A DNA stretch of 64,000 bases. Origin: Brevibacterium picturae (GTDB lineage Bacteria; Actinomycetota; Actinomycetes; Actinomycetales; Brevibacteriaceae). The notes under the pieces are model-generated. The model saw only the letters and a program-made list of their open reading frames with translations, made no database searches and was not told the origin of the DNA. Of this stretch, positions 43,108-53,272 are shown piece by piece. Every line of letters begins with the position of its first letter. Positions within the stretch are counted from its first letter, which is position 1. A program made the position numbers and the translations under genes. Where the stretch lies: assembly GCF_030453725.1 (NCBI RefSeq), contig NZ_JAKDJU010000001.1, positions 14,415-78,414 of the forward strand, read 5' to 3'.

Positions 43108-43671
43108 ATGCCTGATTGTCGAGTTCGCCGCGCCCGCGTCGATGATGCCGCCCAGATCGCCGAAATCCACATCGCAGCGTGGACTGCCGCCTACCGCGGC
43201 ATCATGGCGGATACGATCCTCGACTCCCTCGACATCGATCGGCAGACCGCAGGGTGGACCAGGAATCTCAGCGACGAACAGAATCCGATGTCGACGCTGG
43301 TCGCGGTGGCAACCGACGGCAGCACCTCCGCCGAGGACAGGGTCTTCGGCTTCGGCGGTGTGTGCCCGCCCCGGGACACCGCCGAGGTGCTCGACCGGCT
43401 CCCCGACGCCACAGGACTGGGGCAGTTGGCGTCGATCAATCTCCATCCCGACACCTTCGGCACCGGTGCCGGCGAGCTGCTCCTCCACGCCTTGGAGGAC
43501 GAGCTGCGGGCTCTGGGGTTCACCCACGCTTATCTCATGGTTGCCGAAGGCAATGTGCGCGCGATGCGCTTCTATGCCAAACATGGCTGGCACCGCACGG
43601 AGATCACCCACGTCTTCGACGGTGTGTCCCCGGCGGTGCCAGAGCGCATGTTCACGATCGACCTCGGCTGA
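43108..43671 (+). CDS. GNAT-family N-acetyltransferase
   Basis: A protein of 187 residues with the GNAT fold: VRRARVDDAAQIAEIHIAAWTAAYRG at the N-terminus, LASINLHPDTFGTGAGELLLHALEDELR with the acetyl-CoA loop (GTGAGELL, related to Q/RxxGxG/A), and AYLMVAEGNVRAMRFYAKHGW. It transfers an acetyl group to an unknown amine. It is convergent with glpK across 19 bases. Confidence 0.87.
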   Translation: MPDCRVRRARVDDAAQIAEIHIAAWTAAYRGIMADTILDSLDIDRQTAGWTRNLSDEQNPMSTLVAVATDGSTSAEDRVFGFGGVCPPRDTAEVLDRLPDATGLGQLASINLHPDTFGTGAGELLLHALEDELRALGFTHAYLMVAEGNVRAMRFYAKHGWHRTEITHVFDGVSPAVPERMFTIDLG

Positions 43672-43690
43672 GGCCCACCTCGGCGAGGGA

Positions 43691-45223
43691 TCAGCCCTGG
43701 AGCTCTTCGACGTCCTCGTCGACCCACTTCTTCGACTTCTCGACGGCCTTGTTCCACAGACGGTAGACGCGAGCGACCTTGTCCTCGCCCATGGACGGCT
43801 CCCACCGTTTGCCCTCGCGCCAATTGGCCTTGACATCGTCCTCGCCGTTCCAGAACTTCACGGCGATGCCCGCCGCGTAAGCCGCGCCCAGGGCCGTGGT
43901 CTCGACGACCTCGGGACGGATGACGGGCACGCCGAGGAGGTCGGCCTGGAACTGCATGAGGGTCTCGTTGGCGACCATGCCGCCGTCGACCTTGAGCTCG
44001 GTGAGCGCAACACCCGAATCGAGATCCATCGCATCGAGGACCTCACGGGATTGGAACGCCACCGATTCGAGAGCCGCACGAGCGATGTGATTCTTGTTGA
44101 CGTAACGGGTCAGGCCCACCATCACACCACGCGCGTCGGATTCCCAATGCGGGGCGAAGAGTCCGGAGAAGGCCGGCACGATGTAGCAGCCGCCGTTGTC
44201 ATCGACCTGCTTCGCCAGGGTCTCGACCTCGGGGGCGGCGGAGATGATTCCGAGATTGTCGCGCAGCCACTGCACGAGCGAACCCGTCACGGCGATGGAT
44301 CCCTCGAGGGCATAGACCGCCTCGGCGTCGCCGATCTTGTAGGCCACTGTCGTCAGCAGACCGTTCTTGCTGGCCACAGGCTCGGTACCGGTGTTGATGA
44401 GCATGAAGTTGCCGGTGCCGTAGGTGTTCTTGGCCTGCCCCTTCTCGAAGCATGCCTGGCCGAAGGTCGCCGCCTGCTGATCACCGAGGATGCCGCAGAT
44501 CGGGGTGTCGATGATGAGACCGTTCTTGGCGCCGTAGCCGTAGACCTCCGAGCAGGACTTGATCTCCGGCAGCATCGACACGGGGATGCCCATGTCGCCG
44601 GCGATGTCGGCGTTCCAGTCGAGGCTCTTGACATTCATGAGCATCGTGCGCGAGGCATTCGTGACGTCGGTGACGTGGATTCCGCCGTTGACGCCGCCGG
44701 TGAGGTTCCAGATCACCCAAGTGTCCATGGTGCCGAAGAGCAGTTCCCCGGCCTCGGCGGACTCTTTGACTCCGTCCACGTTGTCGAAGACCCATTTGGC
44801 CTTCGGTCCGGCGAAGTAGGTGGCCAGAGGAAGGCCGACCCGCTCCTTGTACTTGTCTGGCCCCTCGTCCCCGGCGAGCTCGTCGCAGATCTTCTGAGTT
44901 CTGGTGTCCTGCCAGACGATCGCATTGTAGACGGGCTTGCCGGTGTTCTTGTTCCAGATGACAGTGGTCTCACGCTGATTCGTGATCCCCACGCCTTCGA
45001 GCTGGTGGCGGTTGATGTCGGCGCGGGTCAGGGCCTGACCGATCGCCTCGTTCGTATTCCTGATGATCTCCATCGGGTCGTGTTCGACCCAGCCGGCACG
45101 GGGGAAGATCTGTTCGTGCTCGAGCTGGCCCGAGGACACGATCTGACCGTCGTGGTCGAAGACGATGGCCCGCGACGAGGTGGTGCCCTGGTCGATGGCG
45201 AGGATGTACTTTTCCTGACTCAT
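43691..45223 (-). CDS. glpK: Glycerol kinase GlpK
   Basis: A protein of 510 residues of the FGGY kinase family. It begins [21 protein letters not shown] (ATP-phosphate binding), has [14 protein letters not shown] and the [19 protein letters not shown] signature, and ends with the second family signature [17 protein letters not shown] and ALGAAYAAG. It phosphorylates glycerol. It is the last gene of the leftward glpD-glpF-glpK cluster, 42 bases after glpF. Confidence 0.96.
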   Translation of the reverse strand: MSQEKYILAIDQGTTSSRAIVFDHDGQIVSSGQLEHEQIFPRAGWVEHDPMEIIRNTNEAIGQALTRADINRHQLEGVGITNQRETTVIWNKNTGKPVYNAIVWQDTRTQKICDELAGDEGPDKYKERVGLPLATYFAGPKAKWVFDNVDGVKESAEAGELLFGTMDTWVIWNLTGGVNGGIHVTDVTNASRTMLMNVKSLDWNADIAGDMGIPVSMLPEIKSCSEVYGYGAKNGLIIDTPICGILGDQQAATFGQACFEKGQAKNTYGTGNFMLINTGTEPVASKNGLLTTVAYKIGDAEAVYALEGSIAVTGSLVQWLRDNLGIISAAPEVETLAKQVDDNGGCYIVPAFSGLFAPHWESDARGVMVGLTRYVNKNHIARAALESVAFQSREVLDAMDLDSGVALTELKVDGGMVANETLMQFQADLLGVPVIRPEVVETTALGAAYAAGIAVKFWNGEDDVKANWREGKRWEPSMGEDKVARVYRLWNKAVEKSKKWVDEDVEELQG

Positions 45224-45265
45224 TCTGACTCCTGTGTCTCGATGTGTGTCAATGGTGCTGGTGGC

Positions 45266-45988
45266 TCAGACGAAGGCCTGCGAGGCCACGCCGGCGATGA
45301 CGCCGCCGACGATGGGGCCGGCGACCGGCACCCATGAGTAAGCCCAGTCGGAACTGCCCTTGTTCGGGATCGGCAGCAGAGCGTGGACGATGCGGGGCCC
45401 GAGGTCACGGGCGGGGTTGATCGCATAGCCGGTGGGCCCACCCAGTGAGGCGCCGATGGCGACGACGAGGAGGCCGACGGCCAGTGGTCCCAATTCGTGC
45501 GGGGTCTCTCCGAAGAGCAGGATGACGAAGACGAGGACGAAGGTGGCGATGACCTCGGTGACGAAGTTCCAGCCGTAGCTGCGGACCTCAGGGCCGGTGG
45601 AGAAGGTGCCGAGGATGTTGCCGGCTTCCTTCTCCTCGTCGTAGTGCTTCTTGTACACGGCCCAGGCGAGGAAGGCACCGATCATCGCACCGATCATCTC
45701 CGCCGCCAGGTAGGCGACGGTGTTGCCGAAGTTCACGGCGATGCCGGGAGCGTACTCTTCGGCTCCGCTGGCGAGGATGCCGAAGGTCACAGCCGGGTTG
45801 ATGTGCGCTCCGGTCTTGAAGGCGACGAAGACACCGGCGAAGACGGCCAGGCCCCAGCCGAACGAGATGAGGAGCCATCCTCCCCCATTGCCCTTCGTCT
45901 TGCCCAGAACGACATTGGCGACGACGCCGACGCCGAGCAGTATGAGCATTGCCGTGCCGGCGATTTCGTAGAGGAATATGGTACCCAT
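45266..45988 (-). CDS. glpF: Glycerol facilitator GlpF (aquaglyceroporin)
   Basis: A protein of 240 residues with six membrane helices and the two half-helix motifs HINPAVTFG (near residue 64) and INPARDLGPR (near 195), the paired NPA boxes of the MIP family. The Asp after the second NPA (NPARD) is typical of glycerol-conducting members. It lets glycerol diffuse in for GlpK to trap. It lies between glpD and glpK on the same strand. Confidence 0.95.
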   Translation of the reverse strand: MGTIFLYEIAGTAMLILLGVGVVANVVLGKTKGNGGGWLLISFGWGLAVFAGVFVAFKTGAHINPAVTFGILASGAEEYAPGIAVNFGNTVAYLAAEMIGAMIGAFLAWAVYKKHYDEEKEAGNILGTFSTGPEVRSYGWNFVTEVIATFVLVFVILLFGETPHELGPLAVGLLVVAIGASLGGPTGYAINPARDLGPRIVHALLPIPNKGSSDWAYSWVPVAGPIVGGVIAGVASQAFV

Positions 45989-46027
45989 ATCTCACAAACT
46001 CCTATTGTTTGTTTTTCCTGTGTGCGG

Positions 46028-47752
46028 TTACTGCGGTTTGAGGGACTCCTCGACCAGCGCCGCGGCTGAGGCATCGTCGTGGGTGGTTTCCGCGGTGATC
46101 TGCGCATCGACGTGGGCGTTGAAGCCCGCGATTTCACTCGCCTCTCGGTCCGCGTCCCAGCCGAGGATCGGAGCGACGATGGCGGCGACCGCCTCGGCGG
46201 CGGCCTTGCCGCGGTCCCTGACCTCGTAGTTGAGTCGCATCCGGCGCTCCAGAATATCGCCGAGGTGGACGGCCCCTTCCGAGCTCGCCGCGTAGTGGGC
46301 TTCGGCGCGGAGGTAGCGCTGCGCTCCCGGCAGCGGCCGGCCGAGCTCGGGGTCCTCGTCGACGAGGTCGAAGATGTCCTCGACCAGGGTGCCGTAGCGG
46401 CGGATGAGTCGCTGCACACGGTCTTCGTCCCAGCCGTACTTCTCGGCGATGCCGGACTGTCCGCGTCTCACGGCACCGACTCCCTGGGCGCCGAGCAGCG
46501 GAATCGATTCGGTCAGTGAGCGCCGGTCCTTCGCATCGTCGCCGAGGACGAAGTCGACGACGTCTTCGGCCATCACGCGATAGGTCGTGAACTTGCCGCC
46601 GGCGATCGCAGCCAGCGCGGGTTCGACCTCCATCACCGTGTGTTCGCGCGAGACCTTCGTCGAGGCCTGACCCTCCTTGACCACGGGCTGCAGCAGCGGG
46701 CGGAGGCCGGAGTAGACGCCGATGACGTCGTTGCGGGTGAGCTTCTCGGTCAGGATCGCGTTCGCGTGCTTGAGCAGGTATTCGATGTCGTCGGAGTTGG
46801 CCACCGGTGAGTCGACGTCCTGGTCCCACGGTGTGTCCGTGGTGCCGATGACCCAGTAGCCCTCCCACGGGATCACGAAGAGCACGGACTTCTCCGTCTT
46901 CGAGATGATGCCGGTGTTCGGGTCCGCCTTGATCTTGTCCTGGTCGACGGTGATGTGCACGCCCTTGGAGGCGAGCACTTTCAGACCGGCGTCGGCCTGG
47001 GCCAGGTCCTGCTGTTCCTCGGTCCAGACTCCCCCGGCCAGGATCGTGCGGCGAGCGTGGATATCGAACTCGCGGCCGGTCATCTCATCCCGGGCGCGGA
47101 CGCCGGAGACCCTGTCGCCGTCGTGGAGGTAGTCGATGACGGACACGTGGTTGGCCGCCGCGGCACCGTAGCCTGCGGCCGAGCGGATGAGCGTCATCAC
47201 GAAGCGGGCGTCATCGACCTTCGCATCGTAGTATTCGAGGGCACCGACGGCGGCCTCGTCGGCAAGACCGGGGAAATGCGATGACAATGCCTTCTTGCCC
47301 AGGTGCCGGTGCATCGGCACGGCGCGTTTGCGGCCGGGCCGGGTGGCCATTGTGTCGTAGAGCAGAACGCCCGAGCCGATGAAGGCACGATCGATGAGAC
47401 GGTGTTCGAAGGGGAAGACGAAGGCGACGGGCTCGACCAGATGGGGAGCCGTGTGCTGGAGGAGGAGGTCGCGTTCCTTCAGCGCCTCGGCCACGAGCTT
47501 GAAGTCGAGCATCTCGAGGTAGCGCAGTCCGCCGTGCATGAGCTTCGAGGACCGCGAGGAGGTGCCCGAGGCCCAGTCCTTGGCGTCGACGACCCCGACC
47601 TTCAGTCCGCGGGTGGCCGCATCGAACGCGGAGCCGGCTCCGGTGACGCCGCCGCCCACGACGAAGACGTCCAGGGGGTTGTCGGGGGATGTGTTCTCAA
47701 GGGTGTGCAGTGCTTCATCGCGGAACGATGGGGACAACTCGCCATTTCGCAT
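46028..47752 (-). CDS. glpD: Glycerol-3-phosphate dehydrogenase GlpD
   Basis: A flavoprotein of 574 residues: FAD motif DVFVVGGGVTGAGSAFDAATRG near residue 28, SRSSKLMHGGLRYLE, VIGTTDTPWD, the glycine-rich GGKFTTYRVMAEDVVDF near 390, and a C-terminal helical domain. It oxidises glycerol-3-phosphate at the membrane and passes electrons to menaquinone. I prefer ATG at 47752 because the protein then begins as its relatives do; ATG at 47794 would add 14 residues. It is the first gene of the glycerol operon. Confidence 0.94.
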   Translation of the reverse strand: MRNGELSPSFRDEALHTLENTSPDNPLDVFVVGGGVTGAGSAFDAATRGLKVGVVDAKDWASGTSSRSSKLMHGGLRYLEMLDFKLVAEALKERDLLLQHTAPHLVEPVAFVFPFEHRLIDRAFIGSGVLLYDTMATRPGRKRAVPMHRHLGKKALSSHFPGLADEAAVGALEYYDAKVDDARFVMTLIRSAAGYGAAAANHVSVIDYLHDGDRVSGVRARDEMTGREFDIHARRTILAGGVWTEEQQDLAQADAGLKVLASKGVHITVDQDKIKADPNTGIISKTEKSVLFVIPWEGYWVIGTTDTPWDQDVDSPVANSDDIEYLLKHANAILTEKLTRNDVIGVYSGLRPLLQPVVKEGQASTKVSREHTVMEVEPALAAIAGGKFTTYRVMAEDVVDFVLGDDAKDRRSLTESIPLLGAQGVGAVRRGQSGIAEKYGWDEDRVQRLIRRYGTLVEDIFDLVDEDPELGRPLPGAQRYLRAEAHYAASSEGAVHLGDILERRMRLNYEVRDRGKAAAEAVAAIVAPILGWDADREASEIAGFNAHVDAQITAETTHDDASAAALVEESLKPQ

Positions 47753-47833
47753 TGACAGTTCTTTTCCTTCTCGGAGCGTGTGCGTTCCCACCATTATTGC
47801 GCCCGGGTTTCAACATGTGGTCCGTGCACGGCA

Positions 47834-47850
47834 GTTAGGAAAAATCTAAC
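47834..47850. promoter_or_regulatory. Inverted repeat upstream of glpD
   Basis: GTTAG (47834-47838) and CTAAC (47846-47850) enclose seven mostly A/T bases. It lies about 82 bases before the glpD start, in the AT-richer part of the gap between glpD and ppx. It could be an operator for the glycerol operon; no regulator gene is adjacent. No clear -35/-10 pair was found. Confidence 0.4.
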
Positions 47851-47895
47851 AGGCAATGCGCAGAAGGGAAACACAACGCTCAATTGCGAAAGGGC

Positions 47896-48861
47896 TCAGA
47901 CCAGCTCCACCCGCATCGCCGAGGAGGTCTCCGCGGAATCGAGCAGGTCGAGTTTGCGCATGATGATGCCTTCGCGCAGTGCCCATGGTGAGATATTCAT
48001 GACATTGACATCGAAGATCGCGAAGGCGGCGTCGGCGACGATGGCGCCGGCCAGGACCTGACCGGCCCGCGCCTGAGAGACCCCCGGCAGCGTCGCACGC
48101 TCTTCCGGGGTCCGTGAGGACAGGGTCTCGATGATTCCTGAGAGGTCGCGGCGGAAGAGTTTGCGTGGGGCGTAGATGCCGTCCCCGCTCGGTGCCGCAC
48201 CCGCGATCCGGGCCAGCGACCGGAATGTCTTCGACGATCCCACGACTTGATCGGCGGAGCCCACTCGGTTGATCTTGCCGGCGATGCGCCCGATTTGGGA
48301 CCGGGCGTATTTCTGCAGACTGTGAATGTCCTCGGCGCTGGGCAGAGGGTCGGGGAGGAATTCGGAATAGGTGCGACCGGCGCCCAGCGGCACGGACACT
48401 GCGGCTTCCGGATATTCGTCCTGTCCGGCGGCGATCTCAAGGGAACCTCCGCCGATGTCAAGCAGCAGGATCTTCCCGGCCGACCAGCCGAACCAGCGTC
48501 TGACGGCGAGGAACGTGACTCGGGCCTCGTCCTTGCCCGACATCACGTTGAGGGTGACACCGAGCTGTGAGTTGATCGCTTCGATGAGTTCGGCACCGTT
48601 CGGTGCGTCCCTGACCGCCGAGGTGGCGAACGCCAGGATCTGTTCCGACCCCTGGTCCTCGGCGATCTCTACTGCCTCGGCGATGAAGCTGTGCAGCCGT
48701 TCCTGTCCGGCGGTGTCGATCATTCCATCGTCACCGAGGTACTCGGCGAGACGCAGGACCTCTTTGTGGGAGGTGGCGGGCAAGGGAGGGGCTCCGACAT
48801 GGGCGTCGACCACGAGGAGGTGGACGCTGTTGGACCCGATATCGAGGACTGCTAGGCGCAT
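47896..48861 (-). CDS. ppx: Ppx/GppA-family exopolyphosphatase
   Basis: A protein of 321 residues of the actin-like ASKHA fold: N-terminal LAVLDIGSNSVHLLVVDA, middle LLLDIGGGSLEIAAG and GAGRTYSEF. This is the short form of the family common in actinobacteria (two domains without the C-terminal HD part). It releases phosphate from polyphosphate or from pppGpp. The ATG is preceded by TAAACT with a 6-base spacer and no ribosome-binding site, which indicates a leaderless mRNA. Confidence 0.9.
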   Translation of the reverse strand: MRLAVLDIGSNSVHLLVVDAHVGAPPLPATSHKEVLRLAEYLGDDGMIDTAGQERLHSFIAEAVEIAEDQGSEQILAFATSAVRDAPNGAELIEAINSQLGVTLNVMSGKDEARVTFLAVRRWFGWSAGKILLLDIGGGSLEIAAGQDEYPEAAVSVPLGAGRTYSEFLPDPLPSAEDIHSLQKYARSQIGRIAGKINRVGSADQVVGSSKTFRSLARIAGAAPSGDGIYAPRKLFRRDLSGIIETLSSRTPEERATLPGVSQARAGQVLAGAIVADAAFAIFDVNVMNISPWALREGIIMRKLDLLDSAETSSAMRVELV

Positions 48862-48873
48862 TCGATCAGTTTA
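48862..48873 (-). promoter_or_regulatory. Leaderless-type promoter of ppx
   Basis: On the minus strand TAAACT (48873 to 48868) lies 6 bases before the ppx ATG. The same hexamer serves the isomerase and GNAT genes 5 kb away. Confidence 0.55.
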
Positions 48874-48934
48874 ACCACAGTATGCAGGATTTCTGAGGTC
48901 AGCTCCCGCTCTGGGAAGCAGTTCCCGAGAGGAC

Positions 48935-49726
48935 TCACCCGGCCGACCAGTCCGTTGCCGCAAAGCCGAACTCGGGCGCACGTTTGGCGAAGAAGGCCTC
49001 CTGGCCGCGCGTGATCTCGTCCCGATAGGCGTCGTCGAGCCACTGCGGTGGACTAGCTTCGTCACTCAGCTCGCCTGCGAGGATCGCCTTCGACCCGATC
49101 TGGGTCAGACGTGAGAGTCCGACGATCTTCTCCCCCATCGTCTGCGCCGATTCCGCAGGAGTCTCGGAGACCTCATGGAAGAAACCGAGATCGCGCATCG
49201 TCTCGAACTTCACGATCGAGGCCGTGACCAGGAGGTACCTGGCCCAGGAGTCACCGAGGACAGCGGCCAGACGGCGGGTCGGTCCCGGCGGGTAGACGAG
49301 GCCGAGTTTCGCTGCGGTGACGCCGAAGATCGAGCCGGGGGCGGCGATGCGGATGTCGCAGGCAGCGGCGATCTCGGTGCCCCCGCCGACGCAGTTGCCG
49401 GTGATGGCCGCAATGGTCGTCGTTCGGGCATCGGCCACGGCCGCCTCGGCGGTGGAATTGAGCTCCCAGAAGTCGTCCAGTGCGACGTTGAGGTCGGCGA
49501 TGTCGGATCCGGCGGAGAAGTGCCCGGCCGCACCGGTGATCACCAGCGCTCCGATCGAGTCATCGGCGTCGACACCGGCGATGATGTCCGGCAGCGCCCG
49601 CCACATCGGACGGGAGATGGCGTTGCGCTTTTCGGGTCGATCAATGACGAGGGTTCCGACTCCACCTGTGACGGTGAAGTCGAAACCCTCGAGATCGACC
49701 GGACGGTAAGTGCCGTCAGCGGTCAT
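48935..49726 (-). CDS. Enoyl-CoA hydratase/isomerase family protein
   Basis: A protein of 263 residues of the crotonase superfamily: GTLVIDRPEKRNAIS, the oxyanion-hole segments HFSAGSDIADL (near residue 70) and AITGNCVGGGTEIAAACDIRIAA (near 108). The usual second catalytic Glu position in the IFGVTAAKLGLVYPPGP region is not obvious, so hydration, isomerisation or another reaction are all possible. It follows prpC by 26 bases on the same strand and may take part in propionyl-CoA or branched-chain metabolism. Confidence 0.85.
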   Translation of the reverse strand: MTADGTYRPVDLEGFDFTVTGGVGTLVIDRPEKRNAISRPMWRALPDIIAGVDADDSIGALVITGAAGHFSAGSDIADLNVALDDFWELNSTAEAAVADARTTTIAAITGNCVGGGTEIAAACDIRIAAPGSIFGVTAAKLGLVYPPGPTRRLAAVLGDSWARYLLVTASIVKFETMRDLGFFHEVSETPAESAQTMGEKIVGLSRLTQIGSKAILAGELSDEASPPQWLDDAYRDEITRGQEAFFAKRAPEFGFAATDWSAG

Positions 49727-49752
49727 GTGCGTAGCCTTTCAACGCTGGAGCG

Positions 49753-50874
49753 TCAGCCCCGGTCCTCGGGAACTTCGCGCTGGTCGTGACCGTCGTAGGC
49801 GCTCAGCGGACGGATCAGGGCGTTGTCGGCCTGCTGCTCCATGATGTGAGCGGTCCATCCGGTGATGCGGGCCATGACGAAGATCGGGGTGAACTGATCG
49901 GTGTCGAAGCCCATGAGATGGTACGCCGGACCCGAAGGGTAGTCGAGGTTCGGATAGATGCCCTTGCGCTCAACGAAGTCGGATTCGAAGGCGTTGTAGA
50001 GGTCGAGAAGATCGGTTGCACCCTTGGCCGCGACCATGTTTTCGAAGGCCTTGCGCATGGTCGGCACACGCGAGTCGCCGTTCTTGTAGACGCGGTGACC
50101 GAAGCCCATGATCTTGGCCTTGTTGGCCAGAGCGTCGTCGATCCAGGCCGAAGCCTTGTCGGCGGTGCCGACCTCTTCGAGCATCGCCATGACGGCCTCG
50201 TTGGCGCCGCCGTGCAGGGGCCCCTTGAGAGCGCCGATGCCACCGGCGACCGCCGAGTACAGGTCGGACGTCGTGGAGGTGATGACGCGGCTGGTGAACG
50301 TCGAAGCGTTGAACGAGTGCTCCGCATAGAGGATCATCGAGATGTCGAAGCAGCGCACGACCTCCTCGGTGGGAACCTCGTCGAAGACCATTTTGAAGAA
50401 GTTCGCGGCGTAGCCGAGGTCCTTCGTCGGGGCGATCGGATCGAGTCCGTGGCGGCGACGGTGGTCGATGGCCACGATCGTCGGCAGCTGTGCGTAGAGA
50501 CGCTCGGCCTTCGCGAGGTTGGCCTCGGCACCCTCCACGTCGGCATCGGGGTCGACAGCACCGAGGTAGGCCACAGCGGTCTGCACCACGTGCATCGGGT
50601 GGCAGTCCTTGGGCAGGTCGAGGATGAGCTGGACAAGCTTGTCGTCGATGGTCCGCTGAGCACGTTCGCGGGCCGTGAACTCCTCGAGCTGAGCCGCGGT
50701 CGGCAGTTCGCCGTTCCAGATCAGGTAGGAGACTTCCTCGGAGCTGCACTTGGCGGCGAGCTCCTGCACGGGGTAACCGCGGTAGGTGAGCGAGTTCGTT
50801 TCCTGGACTACTTTCGAAACGGCCGTGGTGTCGACGACGACGCCGGCGAGGCCCTTCTTGATTTCTTCGGTCAC
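49753..50874 (-). CDS. prpC: 2-Methylcitrate synthase PrpC
   Basis: A protein of 373 residues of the citrate synthase family. Key segments are LYAEHSFNASTFTSRVITST with an active-site His, GPLHGGANEAVM with another, and MGFGHRVYKNGDSRVP with the third conserved His; the catalytic Asp is in the NLDYPSG-YHLMGFDTD region. The short length and the prpD-prpB neighbours indicate 2-methylcitrate synthase, which joins propionyl-CoA to oxaloacetate. It overlaps prpB by 4 bases. Confidence 0.93.
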   Translation of the reverse strand: MTEEIKKGLAGVVVDTTAVSKVVQETNSLTYRGYPVQELAAKCSSEEVSYLIWNGELPTAAQLEEFTARERAQRTIDDKLVQLILDLPKDCHPMHVVQTAVAYLGAVDPDADVEGAEANLAKAERLYAQLPTIVAIDHRRRHGLDPIAPTKDLGYAANFFKMVFDEVPTEEVVRCFDISMILYAEHSFNASTFTSRVITSTTSDLYSAVAGGIGALKGPLHGGANEAVMAMLEEVGTADKASAWIDDALANKAKIMGFGHRVYKNGDSRVPTMRKAFENMVAAKGATDLLDLYNAFESDFVERKGIYPNLDYPSGPAYHLMGFDTDQFTPIFVMARITGWTAHIMEQQADNALIRPLSAYDGHDQREVPEDRG

Positions 50875-51776
50875 TGGTGACCCTCCTGTGAAAAGTTGAA
50901 TACGGCAGCGTCAAAATCGTTGTACGCAGCGTAGTCGATCGTGTCGTACAGGTCCGCACGGGTCTGCATTCCCTCGAGCAGATCCACCTGGGTGCCCTGC
51001 TCGCGAATGGTCTGCAGGCCCGATTTGATCGCACCCATGGCGAGACGCAGAGTGGTGACCGGATAGATCACGACTTTGACTCCGACGTTCGCCAACTGCT
51101 CGGTCGTGAACAGTTCGCTCTTTCCGAATTCTGTCATGTTCGCCAGAATCGGCACATCCACGCTGCTGGCGAACTTCTCGAATTCGCTCAGATCACGCAT
51201 GGCTTCGGGGAAGATCAGGTCCGCCCCCGCGTCGACGTAGGCCTTCGCGCGGTCGATCGCCGCGTCGAGGCCCTCGCCCGCGCGGGAGTCCGTGCGGGCG
51301 CTGATGACGAAGTTCTCGTCCCGGCGGCCCTTGACGGCGGCTTTGATGCGCTTGCTCATCTCGGCAACGGTGACAACCTCTTTGCCGTCGAGGTGGCCGC
51401 AGCGTTTCGGATTGACCTGATCCTCGAGGTGCATGCCCGAGATTCCGGCGTCTTCGAATTCTTGGATGGTGCGCGCCACGTTCATGGCTTCGCCCCAGCC
51501 GGTGTCGGCGTCGATGAAGGTCGGCAGATTCGTCACCCGGGCGATGTTGCGTCCGTGGTCGGCCACCTCGGTGAGGCTGGTCAGTCCGATATCGGGCAGA
51601 CCCATGGCTGCGGAGAAGGCACCGCCGGAGATGTAGACGCCTTCGAAGCCGGTCTGCTCGATGATCTGAGCATTGATCGGATTGATGGCGCCGGGGAACT
51701 GCACGATCTGGTCACCGGCGAGGAGCTCGCGGAACTTCGCGCGGCGCTCGGCCGGCGTTGCTGTTGCTCCCAACAT
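50871..51776 (-). CDS. prpB: 2-Methylisocitrate lyase PrpB
   Basis: A protein of 301 residues of the isocitrate lyase/PEP mutase family. The catalytic cysteine is in KRCGHLDGK near residue 123; DADTGWGEAMNVARTIQEFEDAG and HLEDQ supply the Mg2+ ligands. It splits 2-methylisocitrate to pyruvate and succinate. It shares one base with prpD and overlaps prpC by 4 bases. Confidence 0.94.
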   Translation of the reverse strand: MLGATATPAERRAKFRELLAGDQIVQFPGAINPINAQIIEQTGFEGVYISGGAFSAAMGLPDIGLTSLTEVADHGRNIARVTNLPTFIDADTGWGEAMNVARTIQEFEDAGISGMHLEDQVNPKRCGHLDGKEVVTVAEMSKRIKAAVKGRRDENFVISARTDSRAGEGLDAAIDRAKAYVDAGADLIFPEAMRDLSEFEKFASSVDVPILANMTEFGKSELFTTEQLANVGVKVVIYPVTTLRLAMGAIKSGLQTIREQGTQVDLLEGMQTRADLYDTIDYAAYNDFDAAVFNFSQEGHQ

Positions 51777-53272
51777 CAGAAGATTCCCTTCGAACCGGTG
51801 TGCTCGAGTCCGTCGACGGTGAAGCTCAGTTCGGCCACACCCTTGGCGTCGAGGTTCTCGAGGTTCTCGGCCAGGTCGATGAAGCGAGTCTGCTCGGCAC
51901 CGGTGAGGATGCCCTCGGACAGGGTTGTGAACTTCTCGATGTAGTTCGCGCGGGCGAAGGGACGGGCACCGAAGGGGTGCGCGTCGGCCACGGCGATCTC
52001 GTCGACGAGGGTCGAGCCGTCCTCGAATTCGATCTCAACGCGGCCGCCGAAGGCCTTCTCATTGGGATCGGTCGAGTGGTAGCGGCGAGTCCATTCCTTG
52101 TCCTCGGTGGTCTCGATCTTGTGCCACAGCTTGACTGTCTCGGGCCGTCCGGCGCGCTCGGGAGCGTAGGAGCGCTCGTGGTGCCAGCCCTGATCCTCCA
52201 TCGCCACGGCGAAGATGTACATGATCGAGTGGTCGAGGGTCTCGCGGCTGGCCTTAGGATCCATCTTCTGCGGGTCGTTCGCGCCGGTGCCGATGACGTT
52301 GTGCGTGTGGTGCGAGGTGTGGATGACGATGCGCTTGATCGTCGACAGGTCCTCGATCTGGCCGCCGAGCTTGCGGGCGAGGTCGATGAGAGCCTGCGCC
52401 TGGTATTCGGCGGAGTGCTCCTTGGTGTAGGTGTCGAGGATTGCGCGCTTGGCCTCGCCCGTACCGGGCAGAGGAACGGTGTAGCTGGCCTCGGGGCCCG
52501 ACAGGATCCAGGCGATGAAGCCGTCTTCACCTTCGTAGATGGGGTTGGGCGCGCCTTCGCCGCGCATGGCACGGTCGACGGATTCGACGGCCATCTTGCC
52601 GGCGAATGCGGGTGCGTGTGCCTTCCACGAGGAGATCTCGCCCTTGCGGGACTGACGGGTCGCGGTGGTCACGTGCAGGGCCTGCTGGATCGCCTGGAAG
52701 GTGATTTCGGTGTCGAGGCCGAGCATGGCGCCGATGCCGGCTGCTGCGGATGGGCCGAGGTGGGCGACGTGGTCGATCTTGTGCTCGTGCAGGCACATTC
52801 CCTTGACCAGGTCGACCTGGATCTCGTAGCCGGTGGCGATGCCGTTGATGAGGTCCTTGCCGCTGATGCCCTTGTGCTGGGCGACCGCGAGGACCGGTGG
52901 GATGTTGTCGCCGGGGTGTGAGTATTCGGCGGCGAGGAAGGTGTCATGGAAATCGAGTTCACGAACGGCGACCCCGTTGGCCCAGGCAGCCCATTCTGGG
53001 GAGAAGTGCTCGCCCAGGGGCAGACCGAAGACGGTGGCTCCGGGTGAGTACGGGTGGGTCTGTGCCTGTTCACGGGCGTGCAGAGGGGCCGAGCGGCGCA
53101 CCGAGGCTGCGGCCACCGAGGCATTGTCGATGACGCGGTTGATCACCATGTCGGTGACGTCGGTGTCCACCGGTGTCGTATCGGATGCGACCTCGGCTAT
53201 CTTCCAGGCGAGTTGGTCTTCGCGAGCCAGGTTCTCTGAGCTCTTGTGCGTGCGGACTTCATGATCGATCAT
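51776..53272 (-). CDS. prpD: 2-Methylcitrate dehydratase PrpD
   Basis: A protein of 498 residues of the MmgE/PrpD family, with [51 protein letters not shown] and the long C-terminal lid domain. It dehydrates 2-methylcitrate without an iron-sulfur cluster. ATG at 53272 has AAGGGG 6 bases upstream; an earlier in-frame start has none. It is the first gene of prpD-prpB-prpC. The 220 bases before it show no regulator gene. Confidence 0.93.
   Translation of the reverse strand: MIDHEVRTHKSSENLAREDQLAWKIAEVASDTTPVDTDVTDMVINRVIDNASVAAASVRRSAPLHAREQAQTHPYSPGATVFGLPLGEHFSPEWAAWANGVAVRELDFHDTFLAAEYSHPGDNIPPVLAVAQHKGISGKDLINGIATGYEIQVDLVKGMCLHEHKIDHVAHLGPSAAAGIGAMLGLDTEITFQAIQQALHVTTATRQSRKGEISSWKAHAPAFAGKMAVESVDRAMRGEGAPNPIYEGEDGFIAWILSGPEASYTVPLPGTGEAKRAILDTYTKEHSAEYQAQALIDLARKLGGQIEDLSTIKRIVIHTSHHTHNVIGTGANDPQKMDPKASRETLDHSIMYIFAVAMEDQGWHHERSYAPERAGRPETVKLWHKIETTEDKEWTRRYHSTDPNEKAFGGRVEIEFEDGSTLVDEIAVADAHPFGARPFARANYIEKFTTLSEGILTGAEQTRFIDLAENLENLDAKGVAELSFTVDGLEHTGSKGIF

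Noticed and set aside
43142..45337. A 731-codon open frame on the plus strand
   Set aside because: It overlaps GNAT and lies antisense to glpK, whose family motifs are complete. It is a by-product of high GC content and has no resemblance to a known protein.
49786..50880. A 364-codon open frame on the plus strand
   Set aside because: It is antisense to prpC, which carries all citrate-synthase motifs.
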